The notes beneath the pieces were generated by a model. It saw nothing but the letters and a program-made list of their open reading frames with translations. It was not told the origin of the DNA and ran no database searches. Shown piece by piece: positions 35,006 to 44,059 of a stretch of DNA of 64,000 nt. Origin of the DNA: Athalassotoga saccharophila (lineage in GTDB: Bacteria > Thermotogota > Thermotogae > Mesoaciditogales > Mesoaciditogaceae); NCBI RefSeq assembly GCF_009936215.1, contig NZ_AP019551.1, positions 1,016,708-1,080,707 on the forward strand, in the 5' to 3' direction. Position numbers and translations under genes: made by a program. Positions within the stretch are counted from its first letter, which is position 1. Each line of letters begins with the position of its first letter.

Positions 35006-35819
35006 CGATAAGTCCTCTTTTGGAGGTACTTTTTTGAAGGACCTCCCATCCTGATGGAACTTCCAAATGATGGACTCCTGATACGGCCAAAGCGCTGCCG
35101 GATCCGCATATGAAGACGGGATCATTCGTTTTTGATCTTATCTTTTCAAAAAAATCTTTCAACTCTGGATAAAGAGAAAGTCTTTGTTCTTGATGAAGTT
35201 TATCCTCGAAAAATTCTTTTTCCATCTTTTTTCCGGCATTCGCAACTACCATTGCCACACGCTGGATGTTAAAGACGGCATCCTCTAAGGAGATCATTTT
35301 GGGAAGGACCTTTCGTGCCTCATGGGTAGAGGTAGAAAATGGAGGAATTATTATCGTCAGGTGCGTAAAAATTGGAGAAAGAGATCTCGCCATGTAATTT
35401 TCGAAATGACCACTTACGGTAAAACCACCGTAGACGCATGCGGCCGCGTTGTCTGGATGACCTTCCATTTCAGAGGCGATTTCAAAAATTCTTTTTCGAG
35501 ATAAAGTGCCATTTATCGACATCGCCGTTGCTATTCCCAAAACTATCGAGGCCGCACTCGATCCAAGTCCTTTTTTGGGAGGAATCAAAGTCTTTTTCTC
35601 TATCCTGTAATTCATATCAAGATTGTATTTTCTCATCATCATTTCGAAAGATTTCAAAAACAGGTCTTCTCCTTCTACCTTTATTCCCTTTTCAATAATT
35701 GAAAGGCCTGAGGACTCTTCCACGATCACTTCATTTCTTAAGTTTATGGCCATTGCGAATGTGTCAAAGCCACTTCCGACATTCGCGATCGTTGCCGGGG
35801 CCGAAATGACAAATTTCAT
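34992..35819 (-). CDS. thrB: Homoserine kinase
   Basis: 275 residues of the GHMP kinase family; phosphorylates homoserine for threonine synthesis. The ATP-binding motif [16 protein letters not shown] (about 84-99) is intact, with the N-terminal [16 protein letters not shown] typical of ThrB. The ATG overlaps the thrC stop as ATGA, so translation is coupled to thrC. Homoserine dehydrogenase is not in the window. Confidence 0.95.
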   Translation of the reverse strand: MKFVISAPATIANVGSGFDTFAMAINLRNEVIVEESSGLSIIEKGIKVEGEDLFLKSFEMMMRKYNLDMNYRIEKKTLIPPKKGLGSSAASIVLGIATAMSINGTLSRKRIFEIASEMEGHPDNAAACVYGGFTVSGHFENYMARSLSPIFTHLTIIIPPFSTSTHEARKVLPKMISLEDAVFNIQRVAMVVANAGKKMEKEFFEDKLHQEQRLSLYPELKDFFEKIRSKTNDPVFICGSGSALAVSGVHHLEVPSGWEVLQKSTSKRGLIVRHL

Positions 35820-36856
35820 GATTCTATCTCCCTTTCAAAATCTTCGAACTTTGCGGGGATAACCTTGATCTTGTTTTCGTATTCTTTCTCGATAACGTGA
35901 GGATCTTTCAAACCATTTCCGGTCAAAGTAGCGACTACCTTCTCCCCGCCTTTGAAAAGGCCCTTTTCTTTCATTTTCAATATACCTGCGACAGAAGCGG
36001 CCGATGCCGGCTCGCAAAAGATACCCTCCAACCCTATAAGGCTTTGGGCGTAAAGTATTTCCCTGTCAGACACCATGTCTATTACGCCATGAGATTCGTC
36101 TCTTGCCTTTAGCGCTTTTTCCCAGTTCGCTGGATTTCCTATTCTTATTGCGGTTGCTATGGTTTCTGGCTCTACCGGGAACCCTCTCACTATAGGAGCA
36201 GCGCCTTCGGCCTAAAATCCCATCATCCGTGGCAATTTTGAAGAAAAGCCTGCATTTTTATATTCTTTATAACCCATCCAGTAAGCCGTTATATTCCCGG
36301 CATTTCCAACAGGCAGAAAGTGGTAATCGGGGGCATCGCCAAGGACATCGATTATCTCAAAAGCGGCCGTTTTCTGACCTTCAAGCCTGTACGGATTTAT
36401 AGAATTAACCACGGTTATCGGAAATTTTTCGCTTGCAAGTCTTACCAGTCTAAGACAGTCATCAAAATTGCCTTCTATCTGGACGACCTTTGCACCGTAG
36501 ACCAAAGACTGGGCAAGTTTTCCTATCGCGATCTTACCCGCAGGGATCACAACTATCGATTTCAAGTCAAAGGACGTCGCGTAAGCGGCGGCAGACGCGG
36601 AGGTGTTTCCTGTAGACGCACATATAACGGTCTTTGAACCTTCTTCGATGGCTTTTGCCATGGCCATTACCATTCCCCTGTCTTTGAATGATCCCGTAGG
36701 ATTCATCCCTTCGTATTTAAGGTAAAGATCTATTCCGACCATCTGACTTATATGTTTAGCCTTTAGAAGTGGAGTAAAACCCTCTCCAAGCGTTATAATT
36801 GGAGTTTTATCATTTACCGGCAAAAATTTCGCGTACCTTTCAAGAAGTTTTTCCAT
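35816..36856 (-). pseudogene. thrC: Threonine synthase interrupted by an in-frame amber codon
   Basis: Converts O-phosphohomoserine to threonine with PLP. The two frames together form one full-length 346-codon Thr[18 protein letters not shown] with the PLP lysine, [28 protein letters not shown], then, after the break, [10 protein letters not shown]. The only lesion is TAG at 36212-36214, in RMMGF[16 protein letters not shown]. The family has glutamine here (GFQAEGAAP), so the change is a single CAG to TAG. No frameshift is present and both halves are otherwise well kept, so the stop is either very recent, an assembly error, or read through. TAG also ends other genes here, so it is not generally reassigned. 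GGAGGG precedes the ATG; thrB overlaps the end. Confidence 0.9.
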
Positions 36857-37046
36857 CTTTTTTTCCCTCCATTTTTATTGCATATTATATACCAAATAAA
36901 ATTCAAATCAGAATCTCTCTGACGGGTGCTCACATAGCACATAACGCGTCGTGTAAGGTGAAAATTCTAAATCTTAAAGAATACGTGTTAATGTTTTTAA
37001 CTCTTGAATGCAAATTAAATTTAAATCATTTATCATTTAAATTTTA

Positions 37047-37055
37047 TGGTATAAT
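37047..37055 (+). promoter_or_regulatory. Extended -10 promoter of the amino-acid ABC operon
   Basis: TGGTATAAT in an AT-rich region, 28 bases before the binding-protein start; no -35 hexamer stands out. The rest of the 220-base gap (36857-37076) shows no gene; TATAAT at 36884-36889 on the minus strand may serve thrC. Confidence 0.6.
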
Positions 37056-37082
37056 TTTCCAAACAGGAAGGGAGGTATGAAA

Positions 37083-37808
37083 ATGAAAAAGATTTCCGTT
37101 GTTTTGATTGCACTTTTGGTCTTTGGTTCATTTGTTCTTTCGAAAACTTACATAGTTGGCACCTCTGCCGATTTCCCACCATTCGAATACGTTGACAATG
37201 GGAAGTATGTCGGCTTTGACATGGATCTCATAAGGTCGATCGCAAGTTTGGAAGGATTTCAGGTTGAGATAAGGGATATGTCCTTTGACTCTCTCATACC
37301 CGCTCTTAAATCCGGAATAATAGACATCGCTATAGCGGGCATGACGATAACGCCGGAGAGATTAAAAGTCGTTGATTTTTCGACTCCTTACTGGTCTGCG
37401 GATCAGGATGTGATAGTCAAGAAAGACTCAAATTACAATCTGACCGTTCTCTTCGGAAATCACAAAATAGGCGTTCAAACGGGGACAACCGGTGATCTGT
37501 GGGTAAGTGATAATCTTGTGAAGACGAATATACTGAAAAGTATAGTAAGATACGAAAGTTTTATATATGCCCTTCAGGCGCTTTTGAACGGCGAGGTTGA
37601 CGCAGTAGTTCTCGATAGCCCTGTCGCCGAAAGATTTGCCCAGACCCAGCCCGTCTCAATTGTTGGGATAATAATAACGAATGAAAATTATGGTATAGCA
37701 GTAAACAAGGGAAATAGCGATTTGCTTTCCAAGATAAACGATGGACTTTCGAAATTGCGAAGTTCCGGTCAGTTAACAATTCTTGTCGATAAGTACTTCG
37801 GAAAGTAA
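37083..37808 (+). CDS. Amino-acid ABC transporter substrate-binding protein
   Basis: 241 residues with a signal peptide (KKISVVLIALLVFGSFVLSK). SBP_bac_3 signatures: VGTSADFPPFEYVDNGKYVG, GFDMDLIRSIA, GMTITPERLKVVDFSTPYW and YGIAVNKGNSDLL. It binds a polar amino acid outside the membrane. The ATG at 37083 has GGAGGT 7 bases upstream; the ATG at 37077 is too close to it. First gene of a four-gene importer. Confidence 0.95.
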   Translation: MKKISVVLIALLVFGSFVLSKTYIVGTSADFPPFEYVDNGKYVGFDMDLIRSIASLEGFQVEIRDMSFDSLIPALKSGIIDIAIAGMTITPERLKVVDFSTPYWSADQDVIVKKDSNYNLTVLFGNHKIGVQTGTTGDLWVSDNLVKTNILKSIVRYESFIYALQALLNGEVDAVVLDSPVAERFAQTQPVSIVGIIITNENYGIAVNKGNSDLLSKINDGLSKLRSSGQLTILVDKYFGK

Positions 37809-37810
37809 AG

Positions 37811-38476
37811 ATGGATCTCCTTTCAATTCTACAGGTTTTACTTAAAGGAACTCTGATTACCGCTGAACTGGCGGTAATCTCTTTTGCAATGGCCTTTGTG
37901 ATAGCGATTCCATTCTCGCTCGGTCAGGTCTATGGCAATATACCAATTAAAATAATCACGACATCTTACGAGAGGATAATAAGGGGTGTTCCACTCCTTG
38001 TGGTTATGTTCATAATATTCTTTGGCTTTCCCTCTATCGGCATAAGATTTGACCCTTTCACGGCCTCTGTACTATCTCTCGGCATTTGCAGTTCGGCTTA
38101 TCAGTCCCAAATCTTTCGAGGATCACTCCTTTCAGTTCCAAATGGTCAGATCATGGCGGGACAATCGCTTGGAATGAAAGGTACACAGATCTTCATTCAT
38201 ATAACCTTACCACAGGCCATAAGATTTTCAATTGCCCCACTCACAAATGAATTCACGATAGTTCTCAAAGATACCTCTTTTGCCTATGCGCTTGGTGTAA
38301 CAGAACTTCTTAGAGAAGGCACCTATATAATATCTACGACATACGAGCCGCTTTTGATATACCTTTTGTGTGCGGCGATATATTTCATCATAACCTTTTC
38401 AACGAATTCTATTGTCAGAAGAGTTGAGAAGAGATTTGCAATTCACGGCTTTGAATTCAGAGGTGAGAGGGCGTGA
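37811..38476 (+). CDS. Amino-acid ABC transporter permease (first)
   Basis: 221 residues, HisM/GlnP type, about five membrane segments. The loop containing [20 protein letters not shown] (about 117-136) is the ATPase-contact motif, and [17 protein letters not shown] is the typical TM entry. Starts 2 bases after the binding protein. Confidence 0.94.
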   Translation: MDLLSILQVLLKGTLITAELAVISFAMAFVIAIPFSLGQVYGNIPIKIITTSYERIIRGVPLLVVMFIIFFGFPSIGIRFDPFTASVLSLGICSSAYQSQIFRGSLLSVPNGQIMAGQSLGMKGTQIFIHITLPQAIRFSIAPLTNEFTIVLKDTSFAYALGVTELLREGTYIISTTYEPLLIYLLCAAIYFIITFSTNSIVRRVEKRFAIHGFEFRGERA

Positions 38477-39204
38477 AGGTTCTTGAAGTAAGAAATCTCA
38501 AAAAAAGATATGACAGCAACGAAATAATAAAAGGCATTTCCTTTGAGATGGAAAAGGGAGAAACGGTCGTCGTCATAGGTCCTTCAGGAACTGGGAAGTC
38601 GACGATGCTTATGTGTATAAATCGCCTTATAGAGCCGGATGAAGGTAAGATCTTTTTGAATGGCGAGGAGATAACCGGTTCAAAGCACCCTGAAATCTTC
38701 AGACAAAGGATCGGAATGGTATTTCAAGAGTTCAACCTTTTCAATCATTTAACTGTCCTCGACAATGTCAGAATAGGGCCCATTAAGGTTAAAAAATTGC
38801 CAAAAGATATCGCTACAAAAGTGGCAATCGAAAATCTAAAGAAAGTTGGGCTTGAATCACGGATGAATGCCTATCCTGCCCAACTGTCTGGCGGGCAAAA
38901 GCAAAGGGTCGGAATCGCACGAGCCCTTGCCATGGAGCCACAGTTGATACTTTTCGATGAGCCAACCTCGGCTCTCGATCCCGAACTCGTCGGAGAGGTT
39001 TTAGAAGTCATAAAAAAACTTGCAAGGGAAGGCATGACTATGCTTATTGTGACTCACGAACTTGGATTTGCAAGGGATGTCGCTGACAGGATAATCTTCA
39101 TGGAAAATGGGGAAATAATCGAACAAGGAGGCCCGGAAATACTCGCTAATCCCTTAAAAGAAAGGACAAAGCAATTTTTGGCCAAATTCAGGGAGGGAAG
39201 ATGA
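38473..39204 (+). CDS. Amino-acid ABC transporter ATPase (GlnQ/HisP type)
   Basis: 243 residues. Walker [10 protein letters not shown] (about 36-44), Q-loop [17 protein letters not shown], signature [16 protein letters not shown], Walker [15 protein letters not shown] and the switch histidine in [12 protein letters not shown] start overlapping the upstream stop by 4 bases. Confidence 0.97.
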   Translation: MKVLEVRNLKKRYDSNEIIKGISFEMEKGETVVVIGPSGTGKSTMLMCINRLIEPDEGKIFLNGEEITGSKHPEIFRQRIGMVFQEFNLFNHLTVLDNVRIGPIKVKKLPKDIATKVAIENLKKVGLESRMNAYPAQLSGGQKQRVGIARALAMEPQLILFDEPTSALDPELVGEVLEVIKKLAREGMTMLIVTHELGFARDVADRIIFMENGEIIEQGGPEILANPLKERTKQFLAKFREGR

Positions 39205-39860
39205 TAAAGTTCATAAATGTCTTTATAGAGGCCTTCCCATTTTTTATGAATGGCCTTGTTTTCACGGCAGAACTTGCGCTTTCTTCGATCTCGATAGGAT
39301 TCGTGATAGGTGTACTCGTTGCGATATCGAGAACTTACGGGAATAAACTCTCATATTCTATCTCAACCATCTTTGTGGAATCCATAAGAGGAACTCCTTT
39401 GCTCGTACAGTTATTCATATTTTATTTTGCCTTTCCGCAGATAGGAATACATCTTTCACCGCTTGTCGCCTCCATAATAAGTTTCTCGATAAACAGTGGG
39501 GCGTATCAAGCCGAATACATAAGAGGATCTATTCAATCTATAGATAAAGGACAGATGATGGCAGCCCTTTCGATAGGGATGACTAAATGGAAAAGCATCC
39601 TAAACGTGATACTTCCTCAAAGTCTTATAAAGGTGCTTCCATCATGGACAAATGAATTCGCGTACCTTGTAAAGTACACCTCTGTCGCATACCTTGTGGG
39701 TGTTCCAGAGTTAATGGCACAGGGTGAGTTCGTGGCAAGCAGAAATTTTGAATTTATGGACGTTTTCCTTGGCGTTGCCTTGATATATCTCGTTATCGTG
39801 ATGATTCTTACATGGGGAATGTCGAGAATAGAGAAGATGGTAAGAATGCCCGGAGTGTAA
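39201..39860 (+). CDS. Amino-acid ABC transporter permease (second)
   Basis: 219 residues, paralogous to the first permease: [20 protein letters not shown] and [24 protein letters not shown] overlap with the ATPase gene. Two unlike permeases suggest a heterodimeric membrane core. Confidence 0.94.
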   Translation: MIKFINVFIEAFPFFMNGLVFTAELALSSISIGFVIGVLVAISRTYGNKLSYSISTIFVESIRGTPLLVQLFIFYFAFPQIGIHLSPLVASIISFSINSGAYQAEYIRGSIQSIDKGQMMAALSIGMTKWKSILNVILPQSLIKVLPSWTNEFAYLVKYTSVAYLVGVPELMAQGEFVASRNFEFMDVFLGVALIYLVIVMILTWGMSRIEKMVRMPGV

Positions 39861-39946
39861 AAAATGATCTCATTTGAAAATTCGAAATACAGTTTTTGTT
39901 TAAGTGCCAGTTTGCAAGAGTGACTATTCGGAATTCGAATTTTGTT

Positions 39947-39955
39947 TGGTATAAT
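39947..39955 (+). promoter_or_regulatory. Extended -10 promoter before the hexapeptide-repeat transferase
   Basis: TGGTATAAT, with TTCGGA 17 bases before the TATAAT as a weak -35. Confidence 0.6.
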
Positions 39956-39972
39956 CAAGCGAGGTGGTAAAA

Positions 39973-40716
39973 GTGAGTGTCAGCAAAAACGCGATCATGG
40001 GGAATGGAGTATCTATTGGAGAAAATGCCATAATAGAAAACGATGTTGTGATAGGGAATAACGTCACAATAGGACACAACGTTGTCATTCTTTCGGGCGT
40101 AAGAATAGGCGATTATGTTACGATCTGTGATGGTACGATCCTTGGGAGATCTCCCCTCAAAGCCTCTACAAGTGCGACAACGAGATTAAAGGTTCTGCCA
40201 CCTTTGGAAATTAAAAAAGGCGTTACAATAGGATCGGGATGCATTATCTACAAAGGATCTGTAATAGATGAAAACGTGTTCATAGGGGACCTTGCCACAG
40301 TAAGGGAAGAAGTTGAGATCGGCAAAAACACGATCATTGGGAGGGGAGTTGCAATTGAAAATCAAACGAAGATCGGCAGTTATGTCAAGATAGAAACAGA
40401 GGCCTACATAACGGCAATGTCTGTTGTAGAGGATCATTGCTTCATCGCGCCAGAGGTCTCGTTTTCAAATGATAATTATTTGGGAAGAACGCAAGAAAGA
40501 TTCAAACATTTCAAAGGCCCGACACTTAAAAAAGGCGCAAGGATAGGAGTTAACGCGACGATTTTGCCGGGCATAACGATAGGGGAAGAGGCAGTTGTTG
40601 CGGCAGGTGCCGTTGTGACAAAGAATGTGCCGGCGCGCGTTGTTGTTGCAGGTGTTCCGGCAAAGTATCTCAAAGACGTACCCGAGGATCAATTGCTTGA
40701 TAAAGGAGGGAATTGA
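39973..40716 (+). CDS. Left-handed beta-helix (hexapeptide-repeat) acyltransferase
   Basis: About 247 residues made almost wholly of hexapeptide repeats (IGENAIIENDVVIGNNVTIG and similar), with a loop after about residue 60 and the C-terminal cap GAGAVVTKNVPARVVVAGVPAKYL-type segment (here starting AAGAVVTKNVPARVV) seen in sugar O/N-acetyltransferases. Likely trimeric; substrate may be a nucleotide sugar or surface glycan. GTG start at 39973 with GAGGTGG 5 bases upstream, rather than the GTG at 39964. Confidence 0.88.
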   Translation: MSVSKNAIMGNGVSIGENAIIENDVVIGNNVTIGHNVVILSGVRIGDYVTICDGTILGRSPLKASTSATTRLKVLPPLEIKKGVTIGSGCIIYKGSVIDENVFIGDLATVREEVEIGKNTIIGRGVAIENQTKIGSYVKIETEAYITAMSVVEDHCFIAPEVSFSNDNYLGRTQERFKHFKGPTLKKGARIGVNATILPGITIGEEAVVAAGAVVTKNVPARVVVAGVPAKYLKDVPEDQLLDKGGN

Positions 40717-41052
40717 ATGACCTGGAAAGGATGGACAACAGTTTTGGCGGGAGTGTGGCTTATAATAGCGGGATTTATTCCGATCGGTGTAACTGGCAAT
40801 ATGGTAAATGACATAATAGTTGGAATAATCGTTGCGATAGTTGGATTCATGATGCTTCCGCAGGGCTCAGCGTGGCAGGGATGGATCATAGGGCTTATCG
40901 GTGGGGTATGGATGATAATAGCAGCCTTTATCCCTTACGTCAGCGATCCAAAGATCCATCATCTCCACAATGTGGCAAATGATGTAGTGGTAGGCGTGAT
41001 AATCCTTATAGTTGCACTTTTTGAAAGAGTGCCGAAGGAAAAGAAGAGTTGA
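40717..41052 (+). CDS. SPW-repeat small membrane protein
   Basis: 111 residues, four membrane segments in two similar halves: TVLAGVWLIIAGFIP and GLIGGVWMIIAAFIP align with each other, the pattern of SPW repeat proteins (PF03779). Function unknown. It begins on the base after the transferase stop, with AAAGGAGGG upstream, so the two are coexpressed. Confidence 0.8.
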   Translation: MTWKGWTTVLAGVWLIIAGFIPIGVTGNMVNDIIVGIIVAIVGFMMLPQGSAWQGWIIGLIGGVWMIIAAFIPYVSDPKIHHLHNVANDVVVGVIILIVALFERVPKEKKS

Positions 41053-41053
41053 A

Positions 41054-41860
41054 TTATATCGTCATATCATTTTGACTTATAAGATCTTCGAAGCGGAAAT
41101 TTCCGCAGGCTTTTTTCACGCTCTCCTTTAATCTTACCATTGGAGGTGGAAGGAGACCGTACATGGTAAGATCCTCTTCAATGAAGGATTTTACATGTCC
41201 GTCAAAAACGATCTTTCCATTGAACATTACAAGGGCCCTATCAAAGTTGTAAAGGGCCTCTTCTACTGAATGCGTAACGATTATGACACTTTTTCCTTTA
41301 CTTTTGAGTACCTTAAGAATTTCAAAAAAATTCTTTGCGCTTGAAGGATCCAAAGAGGAAGTGGGTTCGTCAAATACAAGGTATTTTGGATCACACGCTA
41401 TTATCGAGGCGATTGCAACTTTTCTTTTCTCACCTCCCGAGAGGGCAAAGGGAGACCTCGAGAGAATATCCCATCTAAGATCGACTATTCTTATGGCTTC
41501 TTTAACTGCCATGTCGGCGTCCATTCCAAAGTTTTTTGGACCAAATGCTATTTCCTGATAAACCGTATCTGCAAAAAATTGGTGTTCTGGGTTTTGAAAG
41601 ACAAGTCCAACTCTCTTTCTTATCTCGAAGACCTTATCTTTATCTGTCGTTACCATTCCATCAACGATAACCCTTCCAGATGATGGTTTTATTATACCGT
41701 TCATGAGTTGAAGAATGGTTGATTTTCCAGATCCAGTCTTTCCAAGAATAGAAAGAGATTCTCCATCCTTTATTTTAAAGGAAATATCACTTACCGCTTC
41801 CTTTTCAAAGGGTGTTTTCTTATCGTACACGTAACTCACCTTTTCAAATTCGATTGACAA
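41054..41860 (-). CDS. ecfA: ECF transporter ATPase subunit (second)
   Basis: 268 residues, CbiO/EcfA type. Walker A GKTGSGKST (about 41-49), Q-loop LVFQNPEHQFFADTVYQEIAFGPKNFG characteristic of ECF ATPases (first 20 residues shown by LVFQNPEHQFF), signature LSGGEKRKVAIASI, Walker B YLVFDEPTSSLDP. Pairs with the upstream paralogue, overlapping it by 25 bases. No transmembrane EcfT or substrate-binding S component adjoins, so the pair probably serves several vitamin transporters. Confidence 0.9.
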   Translation of the reverse strand: MSIEFEKVSYVYDKKTPFEKEAVSDISFKIKDGESLSILGKTGSGKSTILQLMNGIIKPSSGRVIVDGMVTTDKDKVFEIRKRVGLVFQNPEHQFFADTVYQEIAFGPKNFGMDADMAVKEAIRIVDLRWDILSRSPFALSGGEKRKVAIASIIACDPKYLVFDEPTSSLDPSSAKNFFEILKVLKSKGKSVIIVTHSVEEALYNFDRALVMFNGKIVFDGHVKSFIEEDLTMYGLLPPPMVRLKESVKKACGNFRFEDLISQNDMTI

Positions 41861-42648
41861 TATTCGATCAGCCTTCTTTCCAATTTTGAGATACTCATGA
41901 ATTCCTTTATTACTCCGGATCTGTGAAGTTTTATTTCAAAATCTATCAGTTCAGAACTTCCAAAATCATCCTTTATCTCGCTTATTACGTCTACAGTCTT
42001 TCCATCGAAGAGTAAATTCCCATTCTTTAGATAAATGATCCTTTCTGCATTTACTATCTCATCGAGTAAATGGGTTGAAAAAATTATCGTGTGGCCATTT
42101 TCATGAAGTTTTGAAAGTATTTCAAAGATTGCCTCCCTGCTTACAGGATCCATCATCGAGGTAGGCTCATCCATAACTATGTATTTAGGTCCCATGGCAA
42201 GAACGTCAGCAACGCAAAGCAATTGTTTTTGACCTCCGGAAAGCCTGTGTGGTTCGACATTTTTTAGATCGTAAAGTCCTACAAATTTAAGGACCTCCTC
42301 TATCTTTTTAATCATTTCTTCTCTCGGAACGCCCAGATTCTCAAGACCAAAGGCTACATCCTCTTCTACCGTGGTCCCTACGATCTGATTTTCTGGATTT
42401 TGAAAGACAATACCAACGTCTCTTCTTATTTCCCATATCTTTTTTTCATCTCTTGTACTCATTCCGTCAACCAAAACCTCTCCTGCAGTTGGCAAAAGTA
42501 GACCGTTCATCAACTTAAAAAGAGAGGTCTTTCCAGATCCATTCAGACCGAGAACGGCTATGAATTCAGACTCTTTGATTTTAAAATTCAAATTCGAAAA
42601 GACATTTACATCTTCGTAATCGAGTTTTACATTTTTAAATTCTATCAT
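41836..42648 (-). CDS. ecfA: ECF transporter ATPase subunit (first)
   Basis: 270 residues. Walker A GLNGSGKTS (about 34-42), Q-loop VFQNPENQIVGTTVEEDVAF, signature LSGGQKQLLCVADVLA and Walker B YIVMDEPTSMMDP. The extended C-terminal domain is typical of EcfA. It overlaps the methyltransferase gene by 4 bases and is translated before its paralogue. Confidence 0.9.
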   Translation of the reverse strand: MIEFKNVKLDYEDVNVFSNLNFKIKESEFIAVLGLNGSGKTSLFKLMNGLLLPTAGEVLVDGMSTRDEKKIWEIRRDVGIVFQNPENQIVGTTVEEDVAFGLENLGVPREEMIKKIEEVLKFVGLYDLKNVEPHRLSGGQKQLLCVADVLAMGPKYIVMDEPTSMMDPVSREAIFEILSKLHENGHTIIFSTHLLDEIVNAERIIYLKNGNLLFDGKTVDVISEIKDDFGSSELIDFEIKLHRSGVIKEFMSISKLERRLIEYCQSNLKR

Positions 42649-43235
42649 CTCTCAGAGCAGTAAACTCTTATTCCTCCATCCTTTACTATGGTAGATACGT
42701 TACCAAAGACTCTTTTCATTTCTCTTTCTATCGCACTTCCACCTTTGTTGTGAAATCCAACACAAAAGAGTAACCCTCTCTCTCTAAGGTGAGAACGTGA
42801 CTCTTCTATTAGTCTTACCCATACATCTTTTCCGGCTGCCATTGGAGGATTAAAAACGACAAAATCGAATTCCATTCCATTCCATATTTCAAATCCATCA
42901 CCACTTTTTATGACTGCAAATATATTGTTGTTTTTTGCATTGATCTTCGCGTATTCAACGGCCCTTTCATTTATATCGCTCATGAAAAGATTCAGATCGG
43001 GATTTTTAGCCTTCAGAGAAATTCCAATGAATCCGTATCCACATCCAAGATCGAGTAAATCACCTTTAACTTCGGGAAAATTTCTCACAAGTACCACCGA
43101 TGCCGGATCTGGGTTGCCAAACGAAAAGACACCACTAACAGTTTTGAAGCGCAATTTTTGACTTCCGACGTTGAATTCAAAATCCTTTTCTACGATTTTA
43201 CTTGAAGGGTTCTGAGAATAGTAATGCTCAAACAT
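42645..43235 (-). CDS. RsmC-like class I SAM methyltransferase
   Basis: About 196 residues. SAM-binding motif I is LLDLGCGYGFIGISL, and the N6/N2-amine methyltransferase motif is VFNPPMAAGK. FKTVSGVFSFGNPDPAS matches the N-terminal strand of RsmC/RlmG-type guanine-N2 rRNA methyltransferases. The single-domain size matches the catalytic half only. ATG at 43235 with GGTGA 5 bases upstream; the first codons overlap the end of the glycosylase gene. Confidence 0.85.
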   Translation of the reverse strand: MFEHYYSQNPSSKIVEKDFEFNVGSQKLRFKTVSGVFSFGNPDPASVVLVRNFPEVKGDLLDLGCGYGFIGISLKAKNPDLNLFMSDINERAVEYAKINAKNNNIFAVIKSGDGFEIWNGMEFDFVVFNPPMAAGKDVWVRLIEESRSHLRERGLLFCVGFHNKGGSAIEREMKRVFGNVSTIVKDGGIRVYCSER

Positions 43236-43851
43236 TTTGTTCACCGTATTCACATATATCTGTCAAAGGACACATTCGACAGATGGGCTTGCTCCTGCAA
43301 TGCATCTTCGAGTGCTGAACGATAAGGGCATGAAATTCACCGAGAGTTTCTGGATCGTTGAAAGATTTTTCAATCTGGATCGGTTCGATTCCAAGTCTTG
43401 TGGTTAGTCTTTTAAAGTAAGCATCGTAAACAAAGATTGGTCTATTGAATATGTAAAGTAAGATTGAACTGGCCGTTTCATGGCCTATACCGTTGACGCC
43501 GATCAACATACTATAAAGAGTTTTTGTGTCAAACTTTTCGAGTTTGTCGAAATCGAAAGAAAAATTTGAAAAAAAGGAAAGAAAATTCTTCAATCTCATC
43601 GCTTTCAACTTTGGAAAGCCCGAAGGCTTTATAAGATATGAAAGTTTCTCGATAGGTGTTATATACATTCTATAAGGTTCAAGAAGGCCAGCATTTTCAA
43701 GATTTTTTATCGAAAGAACAACATTTCTCCACATTGTATTCTGCGTTAAAATCGCACCTACCGCTATTTCGAATTTCGTATCGGCAGGCCACCAATTTTG
43801 AGGTCCGTAATTGTTGTAAAGCCTTTCAAATATCTCTTTGTAATCCTTCAA
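43228..43851 (-). CDS. HhH-GPD DNA glycosylase (endonuclease III family)
   Basis: 207 residues. Helix-hairpin-helix plus catalytic region GVNGIGHETASSILLYIFNR, with the aspartate in FVYDAYFKR. C-terminal iron-sulphur cysteines lie in HCRSKPICRMCPLTDIC. N-terminal AVGAILTQNTMWRNV is typical. The catalytic lysine of true Nth (following the hairpin) is replaced in GIGHETA, closer to MagIII-type 3-methyladenine glycosylases. TTG start with AAGGTG upstream. Confidence 0.87.
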   Translation of the reverse strand: MKDYKEIFERLYNNYGPQNWWPADTKFEIAVGAILTQNTMWRNVVLSIKNLENAGLLEPYRMYITPIEKLSYLIKPSGFPKLKAMRLKNFLSFFSNFSFDFDKLEKFDTKTLYSMLIGVNGIGHETASSILLYIFNRPIFVYDAYFKRLTTRLGIEPIQIEKSFNDPETLGEFHALIVQHSKMHCRSKPICRMCPLTDICEYGEQNV

Positions 43852-43872
43852 ATTATCACACCTTTCAAATAT

Positions 43873-43881
43873 AGTATACCA
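43873..43881 (-). promoter_or_regulatory. Extended -10 promoter of the glycosylase operon
   Basis: TGGTATACT on the minus strand, about 22 bases before the glycosylase start. Confidence 0.5.
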
Positions 43882-44020
43882 TAATCATTTTCATCATCCT
43901 TTATGGGTGATAATATAGGATAAGGTGGTTGGCACGTAGAAAAAACAGATGGATCATTAAAAGTCTTTTACTGTTCACTCGTCACTTTACACACACAAGG
44001 CATCGGCCTGCGCTTGTTTA

Positions 44021-44029
44021 TGATATAAT
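44021..44029 (+). promoter_or_regulatory. Extended -10 promoter of the DHH - smpB operon
   Basis: TGATATAAT about 30 bases before the DHH gene start. The gap 43852-44059 otherwise holds one copy of the degenerate intergenic motif at about 43970-44013 and no gene. Confidence 0.55.
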
Positions 44030-44059
44030 AAGTGTTCAGATTAAGTGGAGATGATGGAA

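Noticed and set aside
35816-36856. Two separate genes for an N-terminal and a C-terminal threonine synthase piece.
   Set aside because: The pieces are in the same frame, separated by one TAG plus seven family-matching codons, and neither could hold a complete PLP site.
19477-39931. The 11-mer TGACTATTCGG occurs in two gaps (19477-19487 and 39921-39931).
   Set aside because: Many 11-mers are expected to occur twice by chance in 64 kb, and the flanks do not match.
41054-42648. Complete ECF vitamin transporter operon.
   Set aside because: Only the two ATPases are present; the flanking genes are a methyltransferase and an SPW protein, not EcfT or an S component.
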